64,000 nucleotides of DNA from Candidatus Ribeiella danica (GTDB taxonomy: Bacteria > Chloroflexota > Chloroflexia > Chloroflexales > Roseiflexaceae), in assembly GCA_016717335.1 (NCBI GenBank), contig JADKFS010000001.1, positions 3,183,003 to 3,247,002 of the forward strand, written 5' to 3'. The notes under the pieces were generated by a model. The model had not been told where the DNA came from. It did no database searches and saw only the letters and a program-made list of their open reading frames with translations. The position numbers were made by a program, and so were the translations under genes. Of this stretch, positions 43,538 to 52,143 are shown piece after piece (the stretch's first letter is position 1; each line of letters begins with the position of its first letter).

Positions 43538-44563
43538 ATGGGCCGAGTCATCGCGGTCGCGAATGCGAAGGGCGGGATTGGCAAGACCACCACGGTCGTC
43601 AATATCGGCGCCGGCCTGGCGCTCAAGGGCGCGCGCGTGCTGCTGGTGGACGTCGACCCGCAGGGCAACCTGGCGATGGCGCTCGGCGTACACCCGCGGC
43701 GCACGCTCTACGAGGTGCTGGTCGACGGCGCGCGGCCGGCCGAGTGCGTCGTTGCGGCGCGGCCGGGGCTCGACCTGCTCGCGGCCGATGCGGGGCTGCT
43801 GGGCGCCCAGCCGGTGATCGCGCGCCGGCCCGACTGGGTCCGCGTGCTCGACCTGGCGCTGCGGCCGCTGTTCGACAGCTACGATTTCGCCATCCTCGAC
43901 AGCGGGGGATCGCTGACGACGCTGAACACCAACGCGCTGGCCTGCGCAAGCGATGTGATCGTCCCGACGGCGGTCGAGCACTTCTCGCTCAAGAGCATCG
44001 ACTTGCTGTTCGGCCAGGTGGCGCGCGTGAAGGGCAACAGCGCCAGCATCCGCCTGATCGTGCCGACGCTGTTCGACCCGCGCGTGCGCCAGTCGGGCGA
44101 GCTGCTCGAGCAGCTGCGCGCGCGCTACGGAGCGCTGGTCGCGGCGCCTATCCGCGTGAACGTGCGGCTCTCCGAGGCGCCCACGCTCGGCCAGACGATC
44201 TATGAGTACGATCCGCGCTCGCGCGGCGCGGTCGACTACGCGCTGCTGGTCGAGCGGATCAGCACCATGTTCGGCTACCGCGCCGCGCCGCACGCCAACG
44301 GGGCGCCCGCCGCGCCTGCCATCGAGCCGGCTCCGGCGCTGCGATCGGCCGCGCCGCGCCCACCCGCGCCGCCGGTCGACCCAGTGCCCGCCCCTACCCC
44401 ACCCGATCGCCCGCCGGCGACGGCGGCGTTCGGCGGAGCGCCCCCGGCCTGCCCGAACTGCGGCCGGCCGCTGCAGCACGCGACCCTGGCCGGCTACCGC
44501 GTGGCCTACTGCGAGAACTGCAAGTATAAGACGCAGACGCTCGCGCAGGGGTCGAGACGGTGA
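43538..44563 (+). CDS. ParA/MinD-like ATPase with C-terminal zinc ribbon
   Basis: 341 residues. The deviant Walker A motif NAKGGIGKTTTVVNIGAGLA (about residues 9-28), LLVDVDPQGNLAMALG and FAILDSGG place it in the ParA family. APIRVNVRLSEAPTLGQTIY is the usual signature near the end of the fold. A Pro-rich linker (about 260-305) leads to a zinc-ribbon, CPNCGRPL...YCENCKYK. No parB or parS is adjacent, so it is an orphan, probably positioning another complex rather than segregating the chromosome. The ATG at 43538 has GGAG upstream; 43517 is an alternative. Confidence 0.85.
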   Translation: MGRVIAVANAKGGIGKTTTVVNIGAGLALKGARVLLVDVDPQGNLAMALGVHPRRTLYEVLVDGARPAECVVAARPGLDLLAADAGLLGAQPVIARRPDWVRVLDLALRPLFDSYDFAILDSGGSLTTLNTNALACASDVIVPTAVEHFSLKSIDLLFGQVARVKGNSASIRLIVPTLFDPRVRQSGELLEQLRARYGALVAAPIRVNVRLSEAPTLGQTIYEYDPRSRGAVDYALLVERISTMFGYRAAPHANGAPAAPAIEPAPALRSAAPRPPAPPVDPVPAPTPPDRPPATAAFGGAPPACPNCGRPLQHATLAGYRVAYCENCKYKTQTLAQGSRR

Positions 44564-44652
44564 AACCGCCCCCTGGAGGTTGAGATTTGGGGCTTGGGCA
44601 TCGGCGAGGCTCGGCGACAAGGCGACAAGATGACAAGGTGACGCGCTCGACG

Positions 44653-44699
44653 TTCAGCGTTCAGCGCTCGGCGTTCAGCCTTCAGCGTTCCGCGCTCGG
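44653..44699. repeat. Heptamer tandem array (GTTCAGC)
   Basis: About six to seven imperfect GTTCAGC-like units (including CTTCAGC and GCTCGGC variants) upstream of the small gene at 44764. A related ACGTTGA run lies at 45378-45403. Confidence 0.7.
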
Positions 44700-44763
44700 C
44701 CTCGCAACAAACGGTGGCGCGCGCCCGTCCAATCCGGCGTTACCTTCGCAAGGAGCTTTTACT

Positions 44764-45036
44764 ATGTCAACTGACGATTTTCGCGGCGAGACTCGCGCGC
44801 TGCTGGAGCGGCTGCTCAGCGAGGCGCCCGAGCACGCGAATCGCGATATGCTGCTCGAGGTCTACGTCGACGAGTTCACGAAGCTGCACGGCCACTTCGC
44901 CCACCTGCTGCTGACCGATGTGATCAACGACGCGCGCACGCGCCTGGACGCGCGCCTCTCGCCCGACCCCATCCGCCAGACGATCGCGACTGTGCAGACG
45001 ACGGTGCAGGACCTGTGGAAGAATCTTTGGGGCTAG
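44764..45036 (+). CDS. Small helical hypothetical protein
   Basis: 90 residues, all helical, no cysteines and no membrane segment: ETRALLERLLSEAPEHANRD, LLEVYVDEFTKLHGHFAHLL, IRQTIATVQTTVQDLWKNLW. AAGGAG lies 8 nt upstream of the ATG, supporting translation. No family is recognised. It follows the ParA-like gene by 200 bp and could be a partner of it, but nothing in the sequence proves this. Confidence 0.65.
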   Translation: MSTDDFRGETRALLERLLSEAPEHANRDMLLEVYVDEFTKLHGHFAHLLLTDVINDARTRLDARLSPDPIRQTIATVQTTVQDLWKNLWG

Positions 45037-45051
45037 GGCTCCCGGCCGGCG

Positions 45052-45348
45052 CTACCGGGCCTCGTCCGGCTCGCCGCCGATCGCGACCGCCCACGGCCGG
45101 ATCTCCCAGCGCGTCACCAGGCCGTTCGCGACGTACGGGTCGCTGCGGACGAACGCCTCGACGATCGAGCGGTCGGGCGCGCGGAACACCAGCAGCGCCT
45201 GGTCGATCGGGTCGCTCAGCGCGCCGCCCAGGATCAGCTCGCCGCGCCGCTGGGCCTCGCGCGCGAGCTGCAGGTGCTCGTCGCGGAACGCCGCCCTGCG
45301 CGCGACGTAGTCGTCCACCACGTGGTAGAACAGCGCGTAGTAGCTCAT
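45052..45348 (-). CDS. YciI family protein
   Basis: 98 residues of ferredoxin-like alpha/beta fold: YYALFYHVVDDYVARRAAFR, HLQLAREAQRRGELILGGAL, DRSIVEAFVRSDPYVANGLV and TRWEIRPWAV. The His and Asp of the family (HL, DP-Y-V) are present. The family is small and poorly characterised, related to dehydrochlorinases and muconolactone isomerase-like folds. GAGGAGA precedes the ATG. It is monocistronic. Confidence 0.88.
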   Translation of the reverse strand: MSYYALFYHVVDDYVARRAAFRDEHLQLAREAQRRGELILGGALSDPIDQALLVFRAPDRSIVEAFVRSDPYVANGLVTRWEIRPWAVAIGGEPDEAR

Positions 45349-45447
45349 GGTGTATCTCCTCTGTGGAACTGCCGGCTGGAACGTTGAACGTTGAGCGTTG
45401 AACGTTAAATGCCGCGGGCTGCCGACTGCCGACTGCTGCCGCCAGGA

Positions 45448-46119
45448 TTACTCGCCGGTCACGACGGCGATCGCGAGGCCGTCGTAGCCTTTGCTGCCGA
45501 CCGTCTGAACGATCGTCGCGCTGACGCGCGGCTCGGCCGCCAGGGCGGCGTTGAAGCGGCGCACGCCCTGGACGCTGGCGTCGGCGCTGCCGGCGTCGAT
45601 CACCGCCCCGCCGCGCACGACATTGTCGGTGATGATCAGGCTGCCGCGCCGGGTCAGCTTGAGCGCCCAGTCGAAGTAGTCCGCCGTGCTGGGCTTGTCG
45701 GCGTCGATGAAGACCAGGTCGAACGGGCCGTGCCCCTCGGCGGCGAGCTGCGGCAGCGTGTCCAGCGCACTGCCGAGCCGCACCTCGACGCGATCGGCCA
45801 GGCCGGCGCGGGCGATATTGGCGCGCGCCACCTCGGCGTGCCTGGGGCTGGCCTCCAGCGTGATCAGCCGGCCGCTGTCGGGCAGCGCCCGCGCCAGCCA
45901 GATCGCGCTATAGCCGCCGAGCGTGCCGATCTCCAGGATGGCGCGCGCGCCGTGGGCCAGCGCCAGGACATGCAGCAGCTTGCCCTGGTTCGGCGCCACG
46001 TTGATCTGCGGCATACCGGCCTCGGCGGCGGCCTGGAGCGCGGCGTCCAGCGCGGGGTCGCTCGGCACGAGCAGGTCGGCGATATAGCCGTCGACCGCGG
46101 TCCACTGTTGTTGGTTCAT
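45448..46119 (-). CDS. SAM-dependent O-methyltransferase, caffeoyl-CoA OMT-like (family 3)
   Basis: 223 residues. Motifs of class I family-3 O-methyltransferases: AILEIGTLGGYSAIWLARAL (SAM-binding motif I), RLITLEASPRHAEVARANIA, FDLVFIDADKPSTADYFDWA with metal-binding Asp, and IITDNVVRGGAV (Asp-Asn metal ligands). They methylate catechol-like substrates; the substrate here is unknown. GGAGAGGAG lies just upstream of the ATG at 46119. A composite palindromic element lies about 60 bp upstream. Confidence 0.9.
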   Translation of the reverse strand: MNQQQWTAVDGYIADLLVPSDPALDAALQAAAEAGMPQINVAPNQGKLLHVLALAHGARAILEIGTLGGYSAIWLARALPDSGRLITLEASPRHAEVARANIARAGLADRVEVRLGSALDTLPQLAAEGHGPFDLVFIDADKPSTADYFDWALKLTRRGSLIITDNVVRGGAVIDAGSADASVQGVRRFNAALAAEPRVSATIVQTVGSKGYDGLAIAVVTGE

Positions 46120-46180
46120 GGCTCCTCTCCCCGTTTTCGCCAGAGTATACCACTCAAATCTACCTCTGGCATTGTTGGTT

Positions 46181-46306
46181 CCCTCACCCCCTACCCCTTC
46201 TCCCAGCGGGAGAGGGGGTTTCATGGTTCGGCAGTGCGGTTGCGGCTTCGCCGCAACCGCTGCCGAACCCCCTGCCCCGCCCCTGGCAGGGGCGGGGCAG
46301 GGGGTG
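46181..46306. repeat. Composite palindromic element with ~20-bp central stem
   Basis: Ends CCCTCACCCCCTACCCC and GGGGCAGGGGGTGA. Inner hairpins are CTCCCAGCGGGAG and CGCCCCTGGCAGGGGCG. The central stem at 46225-46269 has arm GGTTCGGCAG...GTTGCGGC, with a two-base bulge, and a TTC loop. It lies between the O-methyltransferase and the giant Hsp70 gene. Confidence 0.88.
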
Positions 46307-46385
46307 ATCTGGCGCATCGCCGAGTCATAGACAGAAAACTGACCCCTACAAGGGGGCGGGGGAGGAGCAGGCGGCGCGCGAATCG

Positions 46386-49300
46386 CTACTCCTCAAAGTG
46401 GATGGACGGGAAGATCTCGGCGATGCGGCCGAGCAGCGCCTGGCGCTCGTTCGCCAGCGCCTCGCCCGAGAACAGGTACCTGATCTGGTCGTAGATATTG
46501 CGGATCTGGTCGCGCTCCAGGCCCTCGAACTGCGGCGCGACGTAGAGCAGCAGCGCCTCGGACAGGTGCTCGTGGGTGATCGCCCGCTGCCCGCCGTGCG
46601 TGCGCGAGCGCAGGTAGCGGATGAGGTCCCTGGCGATCGCCGGGCCGAGCGCCCGGTAGCGCATCAGGTAGTTGTGCGGGTTGTGCTGGTCGAACAGGTC
46701 GTACAGCATCTGGATGACGATCGTCCCGCCGGTCGGCAGCCCATCCTGGCGCAGGAAGGTCCGGATCAGGCCGCGGTAGTCCGGCGGGCTCGGGATGCCG
46801 ACGTCGATGAAGGCGAAGCGCCGCATGAGCGAGTAGGACATGGCGAACAGGGCGGCTTTGTCATAGACGTTCATCGTCCCGATGATCCGCCATGAGGGGT
46901 GGATCGCAAAGTCGCGCGTCTCGTGCGAGGTCGGCCGGCCCGGCGGGATGATCCGCACCAGCCGGCTGTCCTCTTTGTAGGGTAGCGTCACGGCCTGGTT
47001 CGAGAGCACCGTGAACAGCTCGCCGAAGGCTTTGTCGATGTCGGCCCGGTTGATCTCGTCGATGATCAGCCACCTGTGGCTCTCGATCGCTTCGAGGAAC
47101 ATGCCGGGCCGGAACACCAGCCGGTCGCTCGCGCCGGGCACGTACCCGCCGATCGTGTCGAACGTGGTCCAGTCGGCGCTGGCGGTGACGAGCATATGCC
47201 CGCGGTTGCAGTCCAGGTCGTGGGCGTGCCGGCACAGCTCTTCGGCCAGGGTGGTCTTGCCGGTGCCGGGCGGGCCGATGAAGATAATGTGCTTGCCGGC
47301 GTTGAGCGCGGCGACGGCCTGCTCGATCACCCCCGGCCGGACGATCAGCTCGCTGTCGATCGCGTCGCGCGCGAGGTCGACGCGGCGCAGCTTGATCCGC
47401 AGGTCGGGCAGCGGCTCGTCCGCCGGCCCAAGGTCGTGGCGCCGCTCGGCCAGCCGCTGCAGAAAGTAGCCGACATCGGCCAGGCTCTCGAAGCCCAGGT
47501 CGGGATCGGCCAGCAGATCGCAGGCCAGCGCGCAGTAGCCCCGGAATCCGTCGCGGTAGGGGTGGTTGTCGGCCAGCCTGAGCTGCTCCAGCGCGGCCCC
47601 GGCCAGATCCGCGTGGTACGGCACGTACTGGTCGGGGTAGACGGCGTGGAGCAGCAGCGAGGCGATCCGCTCGTTCAGCCCGGCCTGCTGGCGGCGCGGG
47701 CTCGACGTCAGCGCGTGGAACTGGGCGAAGGTATCGCCGCCGCAGTAGATCAGCTGCTCGATGTCGTCGCGCTCGGGCCGCCGGCCGTCGAGCGGGCCAG
47801 CGTGCTCGGGCCAGGTCAGGTTGCCCTGGTGGATCTCGGCGCCGAGCGGCGGCTCGCCGTCGCTGGCCGCGCGCTCGTGGTAGTGCCGGCGCCACTCGGC
47901 GCAGCTCATCGGCGCGGCGGCGCCGGTGTCCGCAAAGGTCAGCGCGTCGCCGGCCGGGCCGCCGCCGGCCATGCCTGTCACCACACGCCCGCGCCAGATC
48001 GCACTGCCGCTGTCGCAGATCGAGCGCTCGAACGTTTCGCCGGTCAGCTCGCCAAGCCGATCGGGCGAGACGATCCGGCGGATGCGGGCGCAGGCCAGCT
48101 CGCGCAGGAACAGGATCGTCCGACGCGCCGGGTGGCGGCGGTGCTGCGCGGCGGCCTGCACGAGCGCCCAGCGCTGCGCCCGCTGGCTCGCCTGCCCGAA
48201 CAGCCGCGCCGGCGGCTGCGCGCGCGCCGCGTCGATCGCCTGGCGCAGCGCCCGGGCCAGCGCGGGCGTGGCCAGGTTCAGCTGCGCGCCGAGCTCCCCG
48301 GCGAGCGCCTGGACCACGCGCTCCTCAGCCGAGCGATCGAGCTCGGCCGGCGGCTGCGGCTGGGCCGGCCCGCTCGCCGGCGCCGCGTATGGGTTATCGA
48401 TCGCCGATAGTGGCGCCAGCGCCTCCGGCGGAGGCTCGATCGCCTGACGCTGCGGAGCCACCTCGCCCAGACTCAGCGCGGCGAGCCCCTCTTCGGAGCT
48501 GTCGCGATCGGGCGGCGCGGGCTCCTCGGCGGCCAGATCGAGGTCGCGCGCCGGGGAAGACGACCAGGGCGACGGCGGGAACTCGCGCGCCGCGAGGGCC
48601 GGCTCCTCGTCGGCCTCGTCCTGCTCGTCATCCTCGTAGTCGTCCTCCATATCGATCACTTCGTCGCCGTCGCGGATCTCGATCTGCGCCTCGTGCAGCC
48701 GCTGGCCGATCTCCTCGATCCGATCGATCTCGGTCTCGGGGCTCGCGACATTGGCGATAATATCCGAGATGTCCACATAGCCCTGCCGGCGGCCGAGCGC
48801 GATCAGGCGCTCGATCACCGGGTCGTCGCTGGCCGCCAGCGGCTCGATCGTGCCGGGCGGCGCGGCGGCGGGCGCAGGGGGCACGGCGAGCCCCTGGAGG
48901 ATCGCGAAGTTCTCGCGCTCGAACCGATCGAGCTCCTCCTCCGTGAGCCGCAGCCTGATCTCGTCGCCGCTCCGCAGGCCAGCGCCCTCAAGGCGCAGAA
49001 TGGTCGCCTGGTCGTCCGGCAGCTCCAAGTCGGCCAGCTCGAAGCGCTGGACCTGCCCGCCCGCCCGCCCGCGCCGGGCCGGCGGCCTCGGGGCGCTGTG
49101 CGTCTGCGCGGCCGGCCTGTCGAGGCGCAGGCTCGCGATCTCCTCGTCGGAGAGGCCCAGCTCGGATAGCGAGTACGGCCGGATCTGCCCGCTCGCCAGC
49201 CCTTCCAGAATCGTCTCGATCTCGGGCGTCGCCGGCCTGGCCTGCGCCTCCGGCCCGGTCGCCGCAAGATCGTCGTCGCGGAGCGAGACGTCGTCGATCG

Positions 49301-51356
49301 AGAAGAAGCCGAGGTGCTCGCCCACGCTTATCGCGGCGGGCGGCAGCGGCGGGGGCGCGTAGCGCTCGGGCTGCAGCGCCTGCTGATGCTTGATCCTGGT
49401 GAAGATCGATGCCTCGTCGCGCGTGGGCTGGTCGTGCGGCTGGCCCGCGAGGTCGAGCAGCGGCTTCTGGCCGGCCGGACGCCGGCTGGCCCCGCCGGCT
49501 ACACCATCCTGCGCGGGCGGCGCCGCGCTCTCCCGAGCGGCGGCTATCCGCGGCTGCCCAGCGGCCGGGGCATCGGCCGGCGGAGCGCGTAAGGGCGCAG
49601 CTTCGGTGGCCGGACGCGCGCCCAACCCAAGCCGGGCGATCTCCTCGTCGGTGAGGCCGTGCTCGCGCAGCTGGACGTGGCTCAGGTCCCACTTGCGCGC
49701 GTACGCGGCGATCTCCTCGTCGGTAAGCCCCAGCTCGCGCAGCGTGAACGGCTTAAGCTCGGCCTCTAGCGGCGGCGCGGCGGGCCGGCGCTTGCCCTCG
49801 GCGACGCGCGCCTCGGCGTCGCGCAGCATGCGGTCGAGCTCGTCCCTGCTCCAGCCCGCGCCGGCCGTGATCGTGATAGGCTGCGGCTGACCAGTGGACA
49901 GATCTCTGGCTGAGACGCTCAGGATGCCGCTGGCGTCCATGTCGAAGGTCACCTCGATCTGCGCCGCGCCTGCCGCCGCAGCCGGGATGTCCTCGATCCG
50001 GAACCGGCCCAGCGCCACGCTCTCGCGCGCCGGCTCGCGCTCGCCCTGCAGCACCTGCAGATCGAGCGCGGTCTGGCCGTCGGCCGCGGTCGAGAAGATC
50101 GCGCGGCTAGCGGCCGGCAGGCTGGCGTTGCGCTCGATCAGCCGGACGGTCGCGCCGTCGGGCGTCTCGACGCGCAGCGCGAGCGGCGTCAGATCGAGCG
50201 CCGCGGCCTCCTCGACCTCGCCGGCGAGCAGGCCGGCCTGGATGGCCGCGCCAAGCGCCACCGCCTCGTCGGGGTTGACACCCTTGCTCGGCTCCTTGCC
50301 GGTCAGCCGGCGGATCAGCTCCTGCACCACCGGCATGCGGGTCGCGCCGCCGACCAGCAGCACCTCGTCGAGCTGGCCGGGGCTCAGGCCGGCGCCCTTG
50401 AGCGCCTGCTGGAACGGGCCGCGCAGCCGCTCGGTCAGGCCGGTCGTGAGCTGCTCAAGCTTGCTGCGGGTCAGCCGGATGCGCAGGTGCTTCGGGCTGG
50501 CCGTGTTGGTGGTGATGAACGGCAGATCGATCATCGTCTCGGACACGCCGGAGAGCTTGATCTTGGCCTTCTCGGCCGCCTCCTTGAACCGCTGCAGCGC
50601 CTGGCGATCCTGCCTCAGGTCGATGCCGTGGTCCTTGCGAAACTCGTCGATCAGCCAGCCGACCACCTTCTGGTCGTAGTCGTCGCCGCCGAGGTGGCCG
50701 TCGCCGCTGGTCGACCTGACCGCCACGCCGCCGCCGCGGATCTCCAGCACCGACACGTCGTAGGCGCCGCCGCCGAGGCCGAGCACCAGGATGGTCCGGT
50801 CCTTGTTCTTGCCGAAGCTGTAGGCCAGTGCGGCGGCGGTCGGCCCGTTGACGAGGCGCGGCACCTCCAGCCCGGCGATCGTCGCGGCGTCGATCGTGGC
50901 GCGGCGCTGGCTCTCGTTGAAGGCGGCCGGCACAGCGATGACCGCCTGCGCGACCGACTCGCCCAGGGCGGCCTCGGCGTCGGCCTTGAGCTTCTGCAAC
51001 AGCATCGCCGCGATCTCCTGCGGCGCATACTCCTTGCCGGTCCGCAGCACGGCCACGCGCGCGTCGTCGCGCGGGCCCCTGGCGATCTTGAACGGCATCA
51101 GCTGGCGCTCGGCCTCGATCTCGTCGTATCCGCGGCCGATCAGCCGACCGATCGAGAAGAAGGCGTTGCCGGGGTTCAGCGTCGCCTGGCGCATAGCCGC
51201 CTGGCCGATCAGCCACTCGCACTGCTCGGTCACCACCACGATCGAGGGGGTCGAGCGCTGCCCCTCGGCATTTGGCAGGACAGCAGGCTGCGCCCCCTTC
51301 ATCGCCGCCACGACCGAGCTGGCGCTACCGAGATCGATGCCGATGATCGTTGGCAT
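46386..51356 (-). CDS. Giant Hsp70 (DnaK-like) - sigma1.1-like - McrB-type AAA+ fusion protein
   Basis: 1656 residues in one uninterrupted frame. Residues 1-510 are a full Hsp70 ATPase and beta-sandwich substrate domain (IGIDLGSASSVVAAM, LGLGGGAYDVSVLEI, VLLVGGATRMPVVQEL, then IEVTFDMDASGILSVSARDL). At 536-575 and 727-745 there are short repeats of the form LxELGLTDEEIA. Residues 847-915 (ERLIALGRRQGYVDISDIIA...IEEIGQRLHEAQIEI, then an acidic tail) look like sigma-70 region 1.1. Residues 1150-1310 resemble the McrB-associated region (LLLHAVYPDQYVPYHAD). Residues 1325-1656 are a McrB-type AAA+: Walker A GPPGTGKT (1361-1368), Walker B WLIIDEINRADIDKAFGEL, sensor IIGTMNVYDK and RRFAF. No mcrC or dnaJ adjoins it. 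A chaperone-remodelling or defence role is inferred. The ribosome site is weak. Confidence 0.85.
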   Translation of the reverse strand: MPTIIGIDLGSASSVVAAMKGAQPAVLPNAEGQRSTPSIVVVTEQCEWLIGQAAMRQATLNPGNAFFSIGRLIGRGYDEIEAERQLMPFKIARGPRDDARVAVLRTGKEYAPQEIAAMLLQKLKADAEAALGESVAQAVIAVPAAFNESQRRATIDAATIAGLEVPRLVNGPTAAALAYSFGKNKDRTILVLGLGGGAYDVSVLEIRGGGVAVRSTSGDGHLGGDDYDQKVVGWLIDEFRKDHGIDLRQDRQALQRFKEAAEKAKIKLSGVSETMIDLPFITTNTASPKHLRIRLTRSKLEQLTTGLTERLRGPFQQALKGAGLSPGQLDEVLLVGGATRMPVVQELIRRLTGKEPSKGVNPDEAVALGAAIQAGLLAGEVEEAAALDLTPLALRVETPDGATVRLIERNASLPAASRAIFSTAADGQTALDLQVLQGEREPARESVALGRFRIEDIPAAAAGAAQIEVTFDMDASGILSVSARDLSTGQPQPITITAGAGWSRDELDRMLRDAEARVAEGKRRPAAPPLEAELKPFTLRELGLTDEEIAAYARKWDLSHVQLREHGLTDEEIARLGLGARPATEAAPLRAPPADAPAAGQPRIAAARESAAPPAQDGVAGGASRRPAGQKPLLDLAGQPHDQPTRDEASIFTRIKHQQALQPERYAPPPLPPAAISVGEHLGFFSIDDVSLRDDDLAATGPEAQARPATPEIETILEGLASGQIRPYSLSELGLSDEEIASLRLDRPAAQTHSAPRPPARRGRAGGQVQRFELADLELPDDQATILRLEGAGLRSGDEIRLRLTEEELDRFERENFAILQGLAVPPAPAAAPPGTIEPLAASDDPVIERLIALGRRQGYVDISDIIANVASPETEIDRIEEIGQRLHEAQIEIRDGDEVIDMEDDYEDDEQDEADEEPALAAREFPPSPWSSSPARDLDLAAEEPAPPDRDSSEEGLAALSLGEVAPQRQAIEPPPEALAPLSAIDNPYAAPASGPAQPQPPAELDRSAEERVVQALAGELGAQLNLATPALARALRQAIDAARAQPPARLFGQASQRAQRWALVQAAAQHRRHPARRTILFLRELACARIRRIVSPDRLGELTGETFERSICDSGSAIWRGRVVTGMAGGGPAGDALTFADTGAAAPMSCAEWRRHYHERAASDGEPPLGAEIHQGNLTWPEHAGPLDGRRPERDDIEQLIYCGGDTFAQFHALTSSPRRQQAGLNERIASLLLHAVYPDQYVPYHADLAGAALEQLRLADNHPYRDGFRGYCALACDLLADPDLGFESLADVGYFLQRLAERRHDLGPADEPLPDLRIKLRRVDLARDAIDSELIVRPGVIEQAVAALNAGKHIIFIGPPGTGKTTLAEELCRHAHDLDCNRGHMLVTASADWTTFDTIGGYVPGASDRLVFRPGMFLEAIESHRWLIIDEINRADIDKAFGELFTVLSNQAVTLPYKEDSRLVRIIPPGRPTSHETRDFAIHPSWRIIGTMNVYDKAALFAMSYSLMRRFAFIDVGIPSPPDYRGLIRTFLRQDGLPTGGTIVIQMLYDLFDQHNPHNYLMRYRALGPAIARDLIRYLRSRTHGGQRAITHEHLSEALLLYVAPQFEGLERDQIRNIYDQIRYLFSGEALANERQALLGRIAEIFPSIHFEE

Positions 51357-52143
51357 ATCTTCTTATCCTGCAGAGTGTGAGATCTACTACATTCTGTAGC
51401 AGCATACGCACGCGCGCGAAATCACAGCGGGAGCCGTAGCGGAGTATGGAGCGGCGGCCTAGGTGGCTTAGCTAGACATGGTCGTGGTACGGAAGGCTGG
51501 TTGAACCGCCGGCCGGAGGCGGGGCCGGGGTAGCTGCGCAGGCGCGAGCCTGGCGTTCGCAAAGGGTCTGCTTGTCGAGGTCATCGGGCGGCCTCCGGCG
51601 CACAGCGCAGGGCTCGGTTCGGCACAGCGGCAAAGACAGGGGCGCGTGTCGTCCTGACCCGAGCAACGTGGACGTGCGGCATGGCAGCCCAGCGGATTGA
51701 CGTTCAGACATCTCGCGAGAGTATACCACGAACGAAAACGCGCGTAAACCGAAAATTTACCTCTTTACCTCTTTTTCGGGGCGCTGCGCCCCCGGCCCCC
51801 CGCCGACTGGTCGTGCCGACAGCGCTTCCTTTTTCGGGGCGCTGCGCCCCCGGCCCCCGCCACCCAGCGGGTACCCAGGGCCTCCCCGGCCCCGGTCACC
51901 TTGTCACCTTGTCAGCTGGTCAGCTTTTCTCCGGGGCGCTGCGCCCCCGGCCCCCTCCGGCAAAAAAGGCCACATCAGCGTCAATGCCTGTGGCTCATGC
52001 CTCATGCCTCATACCATTCCGGGCACAGCCGGTGCATATCTCGCCCTGTCTGGATTCAGCCGGGCCTGCACCACAAACGTTGAGAATGAGGCGGCATTCT
52101 TTTTGGGGTCCAGGTCAGGGGGCGGCGGGGGGCGCGCAGCCCC
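51357..52143. repeat. 787-bp gene-free region with long GC-rich dispersed repeat, copy C
   Basis: No gene is supported. The first 350 bp hold nothing recognised. From 51777 there are three GGGGCGCTGCGCCCCCGGCC hairpin units (51777, 51835, 51933), with GTCACCTT octamers at 51896-51916. The repeat core follows: CATTCCGGGCACAGCCGGTG, GGATTCAGCCGGGCCTGC, GAGGCGGCATTCTTTTTGG, GGTCCAGG. It ends in GGGGGGCGCGCAGCCCCC at the ECF gene's stop. Confidence 0.8.

Noticed and set aside
43538..45036. ParABS chromosome-partition locus
   Set aside because: No ParB-like gene follows and no parS-like palindrome is visible; the 90-residue downstream protein lacks ParB motifs.
46386..47900. A complete McrBC restriction system
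   Set aside because: The McrB-like motor is present but no McrC gene with a PD-(D/E)xK nuclease adjoins it.
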